A program made the translations under genes and the position numbers. DNA of 64,000 nt from Austropuccinia psidii (taxonomy: Eukaryota; Basidiomycota; Pucciniomycetes; Pucciniales; Sphaerophragmiaceae): NCBI GenBank assembly GCA_023105745.1, contig JALGQZ010000003.1, positions 78,838,696 through 78,902,695 of the forward strand, given 5' to 3'. The notes beneath the pieces were generated by a model. It did not search any database. It saw only the letters and a program-made list of their open reading frames with translations, and was not told the origin of the DNA. Shown one piece after another: positions 48,415 to 60,192 of this stretch (the first letter of the stretch is position 1; the number at the start of each line of letters is the position of its first letter).

Positions 48415-49124
48415 AAATGTGGAAGCATATATATATATCTATATATATGCACTGAGATTAAGCGAGTAACTCACACTTTCCTTCCTCAGCCCGACGCTTT
48501 CTCGCGAGTTCCCTTTTACGCTCTTTTCCTTTTTTCGTGAATGGCATGCTTTCAGCAGAAAATGAAATGAAACCGAATGATTACTGATTTCTTAATATCA
48601 CCTAAATTGGATTGCGGTGGATGAATCTTTTTTAATTGCGGCTAAAAAGAAAGCTCACGCCTGACCTTGGCAAATTCACGATCTCAAATACCTGAACCTG
48701 AAAATTGCAGTGGATAGTGCATTATTCAATTTTCCACATTGATGTTCCCATGCAATCACTTTCCAATCCAACCATTTGGAATATTGCAAGCACACGCAAA
48801 TGCAATATGCATCCTGCTGCGGATCCCTAGCTATCCTAGTCCTCTTGAAAGACACAGGAACATTTGGCCTATTATGGGCTGGCGGGAAGTGATAAACGCG
48901 ACTTCCCGCAATGCACCCAGGTGTGCTACTCGCGGGCACATCGCCTGACTCAGCTTGCGTCTTGTCGGAGTCTTTGCAATGATGTACGGAGGCATGCCGC
49001 CGTACAATTACTATTGGTACTCAGACTGTGGCATCCGGGCAGTAGTAGGATAGGAAGTCATGATTATTAAATTCATAAATAACTTTGCAAAATTCAATTA
49101 CAATCTATCTAGTACAAAGCTAAT
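48415..49124. promoter_or_regulatory. Upstream region of the TET-like gene
   Basis: It contains an alternating AT run (TATATATATATCTATATATA) at about 48427-48447, close to the start of the gene on the minus strand, and palindrome copy 5. No gene recognised. Confidence 0.45.
48983..49006. promoter_or_regulatory. 24-bp palindrome, copy 5
   Basis: TGTACGGAGGCA followed by TGCCGCCGTACA; one mismatch in the dyad. Contains CGG-N10-CCG. Located about 570 bp upstream of the TET-like gene and 120 bp downstream of the 49125 gene. Confidence 0.7.
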
Positions 49125-51366
49125 CTAAAACGGGTCAATCCTGGTTGTGAGTTTAGCTGACCTGGGTACCGTCAAGGTGACCTCATCACTTGAACCAAGC
49201 CCGCGATTCGCCACCCAGGAATCACCAAAGTCTAATACTAAGCATCGTGCAAAATCAAATCTAAGAGGTACAGTGGGGTTAAAAGACTCTGATGAGAAGA
49301 AACTTTTATTCAGTAAATTACATATATAATTATTAGTACATAGCCACACTGGCTCCACTAGATTTTTACCCTCTGAAAGTTTTGCGGAAATGTCAATTAG
49401 TGCTAAAGCCCCTTTAACTGAGCTTGTTCTCCAGTCATCTGAGCATACCATCAAACCACGAACCCCCGCCGCACAGAATGCCGCTAATATACCATAGCAA
49501 ATTCGATTGATTCCAAGATTCTTGTGACACGCCAAAAGATCTTTGATGGCCTCATTTTTGTTTGAGTTCGTGAGTTTGCCTTTGATGCCATTAACTTTGA
49601 CCTTTGTATGTGCACGTACCATGTTGTATGCAATCATCAAATGGATAACTGTATCCATTAGATCCTCCAGGTTCTTGTGCGGCTTTGTGGATATCTCATT
49701 GTCAGCCCCGCCACCTTCAATGCTGAGTTGGGTTGCACGTTGCTTCGATTTACTCAAGCAGGAGGCAAGTTATTCAACTGCTCCCCGTTCGAGTCCAAGA
49801 GGATCGGTCGAATTTGATGTTGGTGCAACATATGGTTTGGGTGCAATCACATCGTATGAGACTAAACTAATGGATTCAAACATAACATTTGCCCAAAAAT
49901 GTTTAACTGGATTGGCGGGGTAAAGAAGGCTCTGAACCATTTTGAAGAAGGAGTGTTCAGATTTTGCGAGATTATCTGGAGGTTTAGCTGATTCCTTCAT
50001 CAATTTGAGATTCCAAATGTTGTGATCAAAAAACGCTTCTGTTTCGGCTGGCTTAAAAAAATCTAACCCTGTATATTGCAATTTATATCACCAGTCAACA
50101 GCCAATAATCAAGTATCATGCACAAAGATAAAAAAAAACTCACCTGCCATCTCAAGGTCCTGCAGCCAAGCCGACATTTTAAGATCTCGGTTACTGATCA
50201 CCTTAATACCAACGGGCAGGAATGTATGAGCATCCTTTGTTGGTAAATTTTCCCATCTATTTTTGTAAATCCTATTGATATTATCAAGCCCCCTTTTCCA
50301 TGATTGTTGAGTAATATTGGAATGATAATTCAAAACGCCTGCAAACTCTTCCATGCAGGATAAAAATATTCCTTGAAAATTCGCAGCGGATGACACTTCG
50401 GGCTCAGCGTCGGGAATTATATCAGTCATATCTCGTCCCATTGTATCATGTTTAATTGTTTCCCTTTCTTGAAAGGCTTGAATATTCCGAGGAGAGGCGG
50501 GAGGGGTTGCATCATGCATTGTTTCATTGGGTATCGGGGGACTTTCTGTATGTGGAGCTTCATCATGGATTGTTTCATTGAGTATTGGGGAGGGTTCAGT
50601 ATGCGGAGGTTCATTATCAATATGGTCCCCTTCAACATTGATAATTTCATCACCTTGATCGCGAGAATCGTTTGCGGCTTCAAAGGTACGGCGTTTTTTG
50701 TTTGTTTTTTTGGTCGCATGTATATTTGGTCTTTTTCCTAATCCTTTGCCTGGAAATCCAATTACGACTCGAGATCCTTCAGGTAGAGATTCTCCCACCT
50801 CCACACCTGCCCATATATTGTAAGCAGCTATTTTTATCAATTTTGTTTTGAATTAGTAATGGACTTACGGTTCAAATCCATTTTGAGCAGGCTCATGGCT
50901 TCAGCAATCTTTTGACGCACATAATCAGGAATTTTACTATCATTTTGGATTTTTTCGAGCCTTGGGATTGTTTGAGCAATGTTGGAGACAAATTGTTCCT
51001 TGGATATAATTTCCCCCTCCCCACTGAAAATTACATCATCTTGCCCATCATCTTCTGTCGGTGCACAAGGTTCAACAGTCTTTTCCTTCTCATAACTTTT
51101 AAAATTCGGTTTCTGAGAGCTTGGCGGTTGACCTGAAATAAAGGCTATGACACAATATCAGGTTTTGAGAGATTAGAAATACTCAAGATGGATGTATACT
51201 CACATTCTGGAAGAGCTGGTGGATCTTGATTATCTTCATGTGACTGGCTCTCTGCTTCAATGCCTAATTCACGACTACTGGCCATATCAGAGATTTCACT
51301 TCCACTCTCTGGGGCTGAAGTTGGTCGTTCATTAAATTCCGTTGAATTTCCCGGGGTTTGGGCCAT
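49125..51366 (-). pseudogene. Unknown giant-transposon protein (677 aa, four exons, one in-frame stop)
   Basis: Exons 51366-51204, 51132-50869, 50806-50144 and 50068-49125; introns of 62-75 bp with GTGAGT/GTAAGT donors join cleanly. The N-terminus is acidic and Ser/Pro-rich; a lysine-rich ATKKTNKKRR (nuclear-signal-like) comes before an acidic, repetitive stretch (PHTEPSPILNETIHDEA and a second copy). The C-terminal 430 residues look folded: SWKRGLDNINRIYKNRW, LPVGIKVISNRDLKMSAWLQ, HFWANVMFESISLVSYD, GVRGLMVCSDDWRTSS, LDFGDSWVANRG. No named domain recognised. A TAA at 49770-49772 (AVE-stop-LASCLSKSK) splits the last exon; CAA to TAA is the simplest cause. It may be a nuclear accessory protein of the element (inference). 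Confidence 0.75.
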
Positions 51367-51908
51367 CGCGGAGGTAGTTTAGTAAGCAAATAGATGGTGA
51401 CGAGTTGATTGATAACTTGTTTGAAAATTTTGAATAAAAAGATCCAAATTGAAGAAAATAGGTGGAAGTAAAATAATCGCATTTGCAAAATGCGATTTGG
51501 CGGGAAATTGAAGGAGGCGATGTTTTGCAAATTATTTCATATCATGCAAATGAAATCACTTCCCTGTGAGACATTGAATAAAGTTGACTAGTGAGAAACC
51601 TACTAAAGTCAACTTTTGAACTATTCGATGCTCATGAGGTAAGGACTAAGCAAAGTGTTCATTTGATTGACATGAAATAAAATGGTTTTGTCGGCGAAAC
51701 AGGAGACACAATTCTTGTCTTAAATAGTCCACTTATTAGGTTTTAATTTGTGAGTCTCATGATTTAAACCCTAACCACAACATGGTGAATATACTGACCA
51801 ATATCCCCTTAGGTCCTGTTGGCAGAGAAGGCCACTCAGCATATTTCGGCAATTGCGTTCATCGTGTACGCCAACAAGCCACCATACTGTACACTATGAA
51901 TGTAATAC
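51367..51908. other. Intergenic region, giant element
   Basis: No gene seen. 51865-51893 starts TGTACG and ends CTGTACA and may be a decayed palindrome of the 24-bp family. Confidence 0.4.
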
Positions 51909-52217
51909 GGAAGCGTGAGGAGGGTAAGCGTTGTCGGAGGCATGTTGGGAGGGCACTACTGTACATGAGCGTAAGGATGGTAAGCAGTGTCGGGAGAATG
52001 TCGGGAGGGAGGGTAACTGTTGTCGGAGGCATGTCGGGAGGGCACTACATGAGCGTAAGGATGGTAAGCTGTGTCGGGAGAATGTCGGGAGGGAGGGTAA
52101 CTGTTGTCGGAGGCATGTCAGGAGGGCACTACATGAGCGTAAGGATGGTAAGCTGTGTCGGGAGGATGTCGGGAGGGAGGGTAACTATTGTCGGAGGCAT
52201 GTCGGGAGGGCACTACA
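51909..52217. repeat. 84-bp minisatellite, left part
   Basis: 84-bp units, each made of two related ~42-bp halves, with starts at 51965, 52049 and 52133 (ATGAGCGTAAGGATGGTAAG). It is interrupted at CTACA (52213-52217) by the C element and continues at 62709. Confidence 0.9.
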
Positions 52218-54139
52218 TGTAAGATGTGACTATGAAACTGATGATAATATTACTATTAATCAACAGTACTATGTCTGTTCTTATGAAATATAATAATAAA
52301 ATATTATTATAACCACAATTAAATAATTAAAAATTATTTCTTTCACGTGTTAAGCACTACTAGTGATTTTAACAGTGAGCAAGTAATTGTCTACAAGAAT
52401 CAATTACAAGAAGAATTTAATAATAAAAACTTCTTTATTAAAATAATAAAATTATTTTAATATATAATTATCTTTTTGCAAGAATAATTATAAAGATAAT
52501 TCTTGAAGAAAACTATTACTAGAAAAAAAACTTTAAGAATTAAAGATAAATGACTCACTAATACTCCAAAGAACTTATTGATAATAAAAGTAGAGAAATT
52601 TGACGTGGAATTGTGGATTTAAGGGATCAAAAGGATTTATAACAGTATTACAACAATATATAGTTGGATTCTATGATTTCACGTCTTTCTGATTGATTCT
52701 GAAAGAATTAAAACACTTAAGAATAGTTGAACTAATACTTACTTGTTGGTAATAAAGATTTAATAAATTGATAAGATGATGATACGGAAAAAACAGCAAG
52801 AAGAGGCTTCTTTTAAGTCAATAACAGCTCACAGAGGCGTGCCATGGAGCAAACTGAAAAACCAGTGAGTGAGAAAACAATAAACCTTTTTGGATTATTG
52901 ATTGCATCATCTGTTGTCATGTAAGATTATCATAATTACTTAATTGATGCTTTTACGTGACTACCAACCCCAATATGGTTAAGAATAAAAGGAGTAACAC
53001 TTGTAAATCTTCTTTTATTCTAAAATAATCATTGATTTCTCAAAGTTATCAATGTTATTGCCAATTTCATCACAGGTTGTAATTACTGTGAATTTTTGAA
53101 GATTCAGTGTTTCACGTAGAATATCCAAAAATGGACTGTAAGTAAAACTTTTAATTTTACTAGTAAAACTGTAATTCTTTTTGGTTGTACCATAGATAAT
53201 ACAGTTCTCCTTTAGTCCTGAAAGTTTCAGAAAGATTCATTAAGAATTGTATTTTTAATGAATTTTTGAAGGTTTTACCTCATTTCTACGTAGAATTGCA
53301 AATAGCAGTGTTTTGCTGGTTGCTATGAGGTAAATCAATGAATATGGGTCCCAAAAGGGTTTTAATTACTCTTTTGGGGTTTATCCATGGAAAGTCATTA
53401 GTAATTGACATGGTTACAGGAGTGTAAGTAGCTCATTACCTCCTTGGCACGTCAAAATAGCAGGTTATTTGCTATTTTCTGATGTTTTACAGTAGTTGTA
53501 ACTTGGTAACCAAGTTCCCAAAGAGTTTTAGTTTACCAATTGGGCCAAGATGAGCCATGGATCCATGCTCTGGAGCTATCCACGCCTCTGAGGCCTCAGA
53601 AGTTGGGTACCCTGGCTCTCTTTGATGTTTTTTGTCCCCCTTGCCTATTTTTTACGTCAAAATAGTAATTTAAGCTTAAAGTGAGATATCCACTATGGGT
53701 GTACCAAAAGTCCATGTAAGAATACCATGATATTAAGTGCTCAAAACATGCATAACACTATTCTTAGTGTATATGTAACATGGGATTTCTCACTTTCCCA
53801 TTATTTTGGCTAAAAATCAAGAAAAACAAAAATTTTCACGGATCTTTTATGTGGTATTAATGATGTGGTATTGAAGTATTTTCCATTTTACCACCTCAAA
53901 TACTTAAATTGAGCTTATTTACTCTATGGAGCTACCCTAGGTGAATTTTTGTGTAGAATCCAAATCTGGTCTTAAATCCATGGATTTACTTACTCAATAA
54001 AAAGTTATTCATCTTTTCTGAAATTGAAAATGATGAATTTTGGATATATGCATGACTTATGAGTTTTGCATAATTCAAAATTTCTTTTTAAGATAATTGT
54101 GGCCTATTTGGGTATGTAAAATATACCTCAAGGCTCACA
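52218..54139 (-). repeat. C 3' LTR
   Basis: TGTAAGATGTGAC to CTCAAGGCTCACA on the plus strand; 1922 bp. The last ~30 bp (TTTGGGTATGTAAAATATACCT…AAGGCTCACA) resemble the family A LTR end, showing distant common ancestry of A and C. Confidence 0.95.
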
Positions 54140-54151
54140 TTCCCTCCCACC
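54140..54151 (-). promoter_or_regulatory. C polypurine tract
   Basis: GGTGGGAGGGAA on the minus strand, immediately before the 3' LTR. Confidence 0.8.
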
Positions 54152-54281
54152 AAAAAATAAAATTGTACTACAATTTTATTAGTGATAAAAAGAATAAGGC
54201 CCCAAAAGGGGGTTAATGTCCACTGTCCAACCTCTTCACATTACTCAGATCAAGTAATTTAAAGCACATTTATAGACGTAT

Positions 54282-57200
54282 TCAGGCTTGTGGCCTTCTT
54301 TCATGTCTAAATCTTCTTAAGAGTTTATCTGAGTCAGGTATTTCTGATTCTGCCATCCATTCATCTTCATGTACTGGATTTCTATATCTGACAAGATATT
54401 CTCTTTGATTTTTACCCCTAAGTCTCCTTTCTTTAGTGACTTTCTTTATCTTTCTGTCTTCATTCTGTTCCACAGGGGGCACAGTTAAAGGAGTTGGGTT
54501 CCTTAAAGGAAACAATTCTTTGTCAGCTGGTTGATAAGGTTTTATCAGGCTGACTGGAAATGTGGGGTGTTTATTTTCCAATTCACCACTCAATTCCACT
54601 TGAACTGCATTAGTTCCATGTAAGGCAACAATAACAAAAGGTCCTACATAAGAATCTTTAAGTTTCTTTGGGCCTTTGATATTATTAAAATTCAAGGTTG
54701 AAACTAGAACTAAGTCCCCTACTTTGAAGTCTGGTACTTTATGACTCTTGTCCCACTTCTGTTTTGCATAATCAAAAGCATCATCCATACTTTGTTTTGC
54801 ATGGTGTTTTACTTTATCAAGCATTAATTTGAAGCTGGAAGCTGTAGGATGAATGTCAATCAAGTCTTTCCTCAGTGTGTCTGCTGGGAGTCTTGGATTC
54901 CATCCTTTTTCTAACATAGCAGGAGTTTGTCCTGTGGAAGAATGGACTGATGTCTTGTATGCCAATTCTAATGCAGGTATCAGAGTGCACCAGTCATGGG
55001 TAAAGCCATCTGAGTCTTTAAATTCTAATCCATAAGCACAAAATCTCCTGATCATGTCTTCTAAAGTTTGAATCATCCTCTCTGCTAGCCCATCTGTTTG
55101 AGGGTGATATGCTGTAGAGAATGATAACTTAGTCCCAAACAATCTATGAAGATTGGTCCAAAGTGCAGATGTGAACTTGGGGTCTCTGTCACTTATGATA
55201 TTCTTAAATAACCCTGTATGAGAAATAACTCTACTCCATAAAAGAAGAGCTGTATCCATAGCAGTGTCATCTTTATGACATGGTAAGAATATGGGAGTTT
55301 TGCTATATCTGTCTACAATGACTAAACAAGCATTATAACTTTTGTCACCACTTGGAGGAAGTGCTGTGACCCAACCCATGTGAACAACTTCCCAAGGGGA
55401 TTTTGGTTCTTGAATATGGATCATTAATCCAAATTTCTTGCCTGTACTCCTGTTTGCTTTTTGGCATCTATCACAGGTATGGCAATATTCAATGGTTTCT
55501 TTTCTCCAAGATGGCCACCATGCACAGTTCTTCACCTTTTCAAGTGTTCTGTCTTCTGATAGGTGTCCAGAGTAAATGCTATCATGGCATTCATGAAGAA
55601 TGGTATTGATGAGCAATCTACTACACAATGTCATTACACAAGAATGTTTTGTTCTATGGTAAATAATCCCATCAAACAAGTGAAATCTTCCTTCAGAATA
55701 GGAATTTTTCCAAACTTCATCTAGTGTATTAACCAAAGATGTGTCTTTGCAGTCTTTATCCAATAAAGAAGTCAAGATATGGCAATTCTTGTCTTGTTTA
55801 TAAGACTCTCTGACCTCTTCAAAGAATTCAGTCCCAATATCAGTTATGTTAATTCCTTCAATTGGAATCTGTGGTTCAGCTTCCAAAGGTACATAAGCTG
55901 GGTTATCAGGAGTGTTGGCTAAAGCCCATCTACTAAGTCCATCAGCATTTTTGTGAATGTTTCCTGCTTTATGAACTATAGTCATGTTTCCTCTATATTC
56001 TTGAATGGCTATTTGCCATCTCAACATATGTCTGTTGGGAGTTTTCATGTTAAGAAGTGATTTCACGGCATTACAGTCAGTTATCACTTCAAAAACACTG
56101 CCATCAAGGTAATAGTGTAATTTCTCAAGTGCCCATACCAAACATAAGCACTCCATTTGGCTTGCACCATATCTGGCTTCTGTTGGTTTGATTTGTCTTG
56201 AGATATAACAAACTGGTCCTTCTGTAGGTTTGTCATCAATAATTTGGACTTGGTGTAGGGCTGCCCCTAATCCATCCCCACATGCATCAATGTACAATTT
56301 AAAAGGAATATTCCAGTCAGGCATGAGGAGTAAAGGTGCTTCTGTAAGGGCTTTCTTTATCTTCTCATAAGCTTTAATTCTTTCCTGTGTCATTTCAAAT
56401 ACAGTCTGTTGATCACAGATTCTATAAAGTGACTTGGCTAGAATTGCAAAATCTTTCAAGTGTTGCCTATAGTAACTAGCAAATCCAAGAAAATACATCA
56501 TTTCTTTTTTATTCTGGGGTATTGGCTTAAGTAACACTGCTGCTACTTTATTCTTGTCAATACCCAAGCTCAAACCAGAAACAACATGTCCTAATGCTTT
56601 GAGTTCTTCAAAACCAAAATTGCATTTCTTAAGTGAAATTTTCATGTTCACTTCTGCAACTTTATGAAGTACTCTTGCAAGTCTTTCAAGGTGCAAAGAC
56701 CATGAGTCAGAACATATAATAATATCATCAATAGAAATGATAAGCCATCCTTCAGACAATTCTGTGGGGAAGATGGTATTCATCATTCTTTGATAATGAG
56801 ATGGAGCATTTTTAATGCCAAATGGCATTCTAAGATACTCATAAATACCACAGTGAGTGATAATTCTAAGTAATTTCCTAGCTTTAGGCGTCAAAACATT
56901 TTGATGGAAGCCTTTTAATGCATCCATTGATGTTATATACTTGGCTTTAGACAATTGAGTCAAGGTTTCTTGGATCCTAGGGATTGGATACCTATCTGGA
57001 ACTGTGTAGGTATTCAAAGCTCTAAAATCTCCAACCATTCTTGACTTATCATTATGCCATGCAATAATAACAGGTGTTGTCGCTTCAACTTCTTCATTAT
57101 GGCCTACTTTCCTTAGCACACCAAGTTGGATCAACTCTTGGATATGTTTTTCCAAGGCCTCTCTAGCTCTGGGACTGGCTGGATAAGCTGGTCTTCTAAG

Positions 57201-57884
57201 TACTGGAGGATATGGTCTATCAATATTAAGAGTAATATCAATTTCATGTCCCCTTATAGCGCCTAATGGTTCATTATCAGATGCAAATGCATTATTGTAT
57301 GTATATAATACATCAATAAGTTCATTCCTCATCTTTGGTGACAATGATGGATTAATTTGTGCTTCAACAAGTTGTTTAGACACAAATTCATCTTTGTAAG
57401 TATCTTTGACAGAAGATACTACAGATATCTGTTTTGGCATATTGGAGAAAGCAAATTTTTGCCTTTTGTTATCTCCAATTGTGAAATATCTGTCTTTATG
57501 GTTATTTATATCAATACCATAAATATTCAAGTAATCATTTCCAAGAATGATATGCTGAGATGTACAATTATCCATTACTACAATCTCAGTTTTCATTCTT
57601 ACACTTCCTGCTGGATGTGGGAATACAATATTAGTATCCAATATGCCCAAGGGGTACATATTGTTACTGGCACTACTGAACTGTACACCTTCTATTGGTA
57701 ATAGATGGTTTTTCCATTCAGGAAGTATAATTTGAAGATAATCTTTGCCAATACAAGTGCAAAATGCCCCTGTATCCAGATTCACTTTGGCTTCAATATC
57801 ACTCATTAGAACTGATGTGATACAGGATGCTCCAGCAGTATAACCCTTTCCTCTAGCAGGTTTTGTTTTACACATTCTGGCATC
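54282..57884 (-). pseudogene. Pol, family C (protease, RT/RNase H, integrase, chromodomain-like tail) with altered active sites
   Basis: It lies in the same frame as gag, separated from it by a single TAA; the first in-frame ATG is at 57875. Order: protease [13 protein letters not shown] with [12 protein letters not shown], RNase [14 protein letters not shown], the integrase zinc region, integrase core and a tail with YLVRYRNP. The RT motif YxDD reads ISIDD (TCT at 56733-56735, Tyr to Ser). The first catalytic Asp of integrase is Gly: [10 protein letters not shown] instead of the MDW of A and B (GGT at 55374-55376). SDRD and AERM are intact. The frame is otherwise open for about 1200 codons. 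These changes should cripple copying and integration by this copy itself. Confidence 0.93.
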
Positions 57885-59984
57885 TTAGATATTGATCAGG
57901 TTGTAGCAATCCTCACTGTACTGTGGCAAGTGGGTATGGACTTCTGTGACCTCAAAGAAAGCTGAAATGTTTTCAATGGGATAGTCCTCTACTGGTGTAT
58001 CTTCAGAGACTGCAGAATCTTGATCAGACTCTTCTTTCTCTTCAGTACACTGAATGTCTTCAATGATTTGAACTTCATTGATCTTTGTCTTCTTAGGGCA
58101 AGTGTTGGCTAAATGTGAAGTACTTCCACATTTATGACACTTCAAGACAGGTCTTTCTGGTCTTCTTTCCTCTCTAGGAATCTTTGAGACTATTTTGGAC
58201 TCTATTGGGTTTCTAACCCAAGTTTTACCAATTCTTGTTCTGGTAATGATATCTTCCATAGCATTAATGTAGTCCTCTGTTGAACAGGGTTCCACACATC
58301 TGCTTTTGATAGCATGTTCCAGTTCTCCTCCACATTTTCTTAATATTTTCATATTAATCATAGTGTCAGACATATCTGGGTGTAAAGCAGATAATCTGTC
58401 TTTTTGTTTGAAGAACCAAGTAAGTGGTTTGTCTTTTTCTGAGTTAAAAATGGCACTTTCAAAAGCATTCTCCATTTTAAACCTCCAAGAATTATTGGCC
58501 CATTTGGTAATCACTTCAGATTTCCACCAAGACCAGTCATGTCTTCCATGATCCATTCTCATCTTGTAATACCATTTCTTTGCAGTCTTGGTAAACAAAC
58601 AATGTAATTTTCCTACTATGATTTCATCAGGTATATTAAAGTCTTCTTGCAACATATCAATAGTCCTGATGAATTCAATATGGTTGTATTCTCCTTCACC
58701 AGAGAATGTTGGCCATTCTTCTAATTTGGGAATATCCTTTGCAGAAATAACATTCTCTCCTAAGAATGGAGTCAAACTTTCTTTGACAGAAAGTTTTTCT
58801 TCAGTCAAAGGTGTAGAATGTCTTGGCATATGTGGTTCATGATTCTTATGAATTTGCTCCACACTTGCAATTATCTCATTCTTCAATTTCTGCCTTTCAC
58901 TGTCACTTTTTGCTAAATGTATAGCAAATTGATTGGTGTTCTTAACTATTTGTAAGACATGGTCTTCAAGAGTTTTAAGTCTATCATTTACTTTAAAGAT
59001 GGAAAGATCCTCTGTGTCATTATTTTGACATTGGTTCTCAATTCTTTCACAAGCATTGCTAATTGACTCAAGGGTGACAGTTGTCAATTTATGCCAATCA
59101 GAATGTTGCTTGTCATTTTTCTTTAAATCATTGATGTCTAAAGTAATTTGCTTTAACTTTGACTCAAGTTTGCCAATTTCTACACTAATACTTCTATGTA
59201 CATCATTTATTTGCGTGGAAAAGTCCTGTTCATCCTTTCCTGCTCTTTGGATGTGAATTCCATAAGAGTTCTGGCCATATTGAAGACACTGTCCACGGCT
59301 GAAGGCTCCAATCTGGGGATCCTGTACCCTTGTGGGTAAGGTCTGTGCCAATTGGCTTTGCCTTTGCCCTTGCCTTGATGGTTCTTGGGACCTCTCTGTT
59401 TCTTTTGAGGTCCTTTGGGCTTGTCCTTGGATGCTTCTGGAGCTGGTTTGGAGCTGGTAGATGCCACTGGTGCCTCTGTCTCCAAAGTTGGAGTCATTTC
59501 CAATTCTTTCTTCTGGTCTATGGATAAAAGACTCTGGTTCTTCAACCAATTCTTTATCTTTTTGACCTTGTCTTTGCAAGACAGGGGGCTCCAACCTCCT
59601 AAGAGTTCTATGGTCTTCTCCTGACCCAGAAAGCTCTTGATGTGTAAGTAGGAGTTCATGGCCCCCTGCCAAAGGCTTGGGCAGATTTCCCACTCCTCTT
59701 CTTTGGCTGCTCTGAACCAATTTTTGTACTGGCTCTGATATATTTCTATTGCTGCCACTTGAAAATGGTTCAGCCCTGGAAATATTATCATAAATTAGTT
59801 CAGGCTCAGAATTCACGTCAAAATCTGTTGGTACAGACCTTGGGGAATGGGGGGCAACTCTGGCATCCTCCAGATGTGCCTTTCTTGTGGAAGATTTGGC
59901 ACTTCTGGATTTGGTCTTGCCTCTTCCTTGTCCACATCCATCTGGTTGGACTGAATAGTTGCTTCCATTTCTGGTATGCACCAT
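57885..59984 (-). CDS. Gag, family C (699 aa)
   Basis: It starts MVHTRNGSNYS at 59984 and ends NLINI at TAA 57885-57887. It has a Gln/Arg/Ser-rich N-terminal third that overlaps the accessory frame, a heptad-like middle (KLESKLKQITLDINDLKKND), the gag domain with EEWPTFSGEGEYNHIEF and KKWYYKMR, and a zinc knuckle CHKCGSTSHLANTC that binds RNA in such proteins. C2 (CAG near 6503) and A2 (CAA/CAG, in QDAQ) have a Gln codon where this copy has TAA, so the stop is probably a C-to-T mutation rather than a family trait. It falls exactly at the nucleocapsid-protease boundary, where some retroviruses use readthrough. Confidence 0.92.
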   Translation of the reverse strand: MVHTRNGSNYSVQPDGCGQGRGKTKSRSAKSSTRKAHLEDARVAPHSPRSVPTDFDVNSEPELIYDNISRAEPFSSGSNRNISEPVQKLVQSSQRRGVGNLPKPLAGGHELLLTHQELSGSGEDHRTLRRLEPPVLQRQGQKDKELVEEPESFIHRPEERIGNDSNFGDRGTSGIYQLQTSSRSIQGQAQRTSKETERSQEPSRQGQRQSQLAQTLPTRVQDPQIGAFSRGQCLQYGQNSYGIHIQRAGKDEQDFSTQINDVHRSISVEIGKLESKLKQITLDINDLKKNDKQHSDWHKLTTVTLESISNACERIENQCQNNDTEDLSIFKVNDRLKTLEDHVLQIVKNTNQFAIHLAKSDSERQKLKNEIIASVEQIHKNHEPHMPRHSTPLTEEKLSVKESLTPFLGENVISAKDIPKLEEWPTFSGEGEYNHIEFIRTIDMLQEDFNIPDEIIVGKLHCLFTKTAKKWYYKMRMDHGRHDWSWWKSEVITKWANNSWRFKMENAFESAIFNSEKDKPLTWFFKQKDRLSALHPDMSDTMINMKILRKCGGELEHAIKSRCVEPCSTEDYINAMEDIITRTRIGKTWVRNPIESKIVSKIPREERRPERPVLKCHKCGSTSHLANTCPKKTKINEVQIIEDIQCTEEKEESDQDSAVSEDTPVEDYPIENISAFFEVTEVHTHLPQYSEDCYNLINI

Positions 59985-60192
59985 TTTACGTCAATTTAAG
60001 GATAAAGAGTAAAAATAAAGATAAAAACACACCTTTTGGTGGTAATTTATTCTTTTCAGAATTAAATAAGGTGCCTCTTCTAGCAATTTGCACCTCAATA
60101 CTGTCTTCAGATTCTGCTTCTGAAGATTCTGGACTAGTGATATATCTTTTACTGAGTCTGTTGCCAGCTGCGCAGTATTTGATTAAAGACAC
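59207..60192 (-). CDS. Spliced accessory protein overlapping gag, family C (about 286 aa)
   Basis: Exons 60192-60033, 59970-59839 and 59775-59207 join in one frame. Intron 1 (59971-60032, GTGTGT to ACCAG) contains the gag ATG, 14 nt before its end. Intron 2 (59776-59838, weak donor GTCTGT to TTTCCAG) joins PPIPQ to GLNHFQ. The third exon runs in a frame other than gag: IYQSQYKNWF, EEEWEICPSLWQGAMNSYL, LLGGWSPL, a Lys-rich linker, GKGKANWHRPYPQGYRIP, then VFNMARTLMEF and a basic end. It is clearly homologous to the A accessory protein (FLG, GW-PL, GKGKA, PY-QGYRIP, MART-ME). Function unknown; the basic linker suggests nucleic-acid binding. Confidence 0.75.
59971..60032 (-). other. Predicted intron removing the gag start codon, family C
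   Basis: 62 nt, GTGTGT…CATACCAG. It has the same layout as the A intron: ATG plus 11 nt ending ACCAG. Confidence 0.7.

Noticed and set aside
51782..52293. Open frames over 51782-52293 and 62704-62988
   Set aside because: Products of the 84-bp array (84 is a multiple of three); both strands are open.
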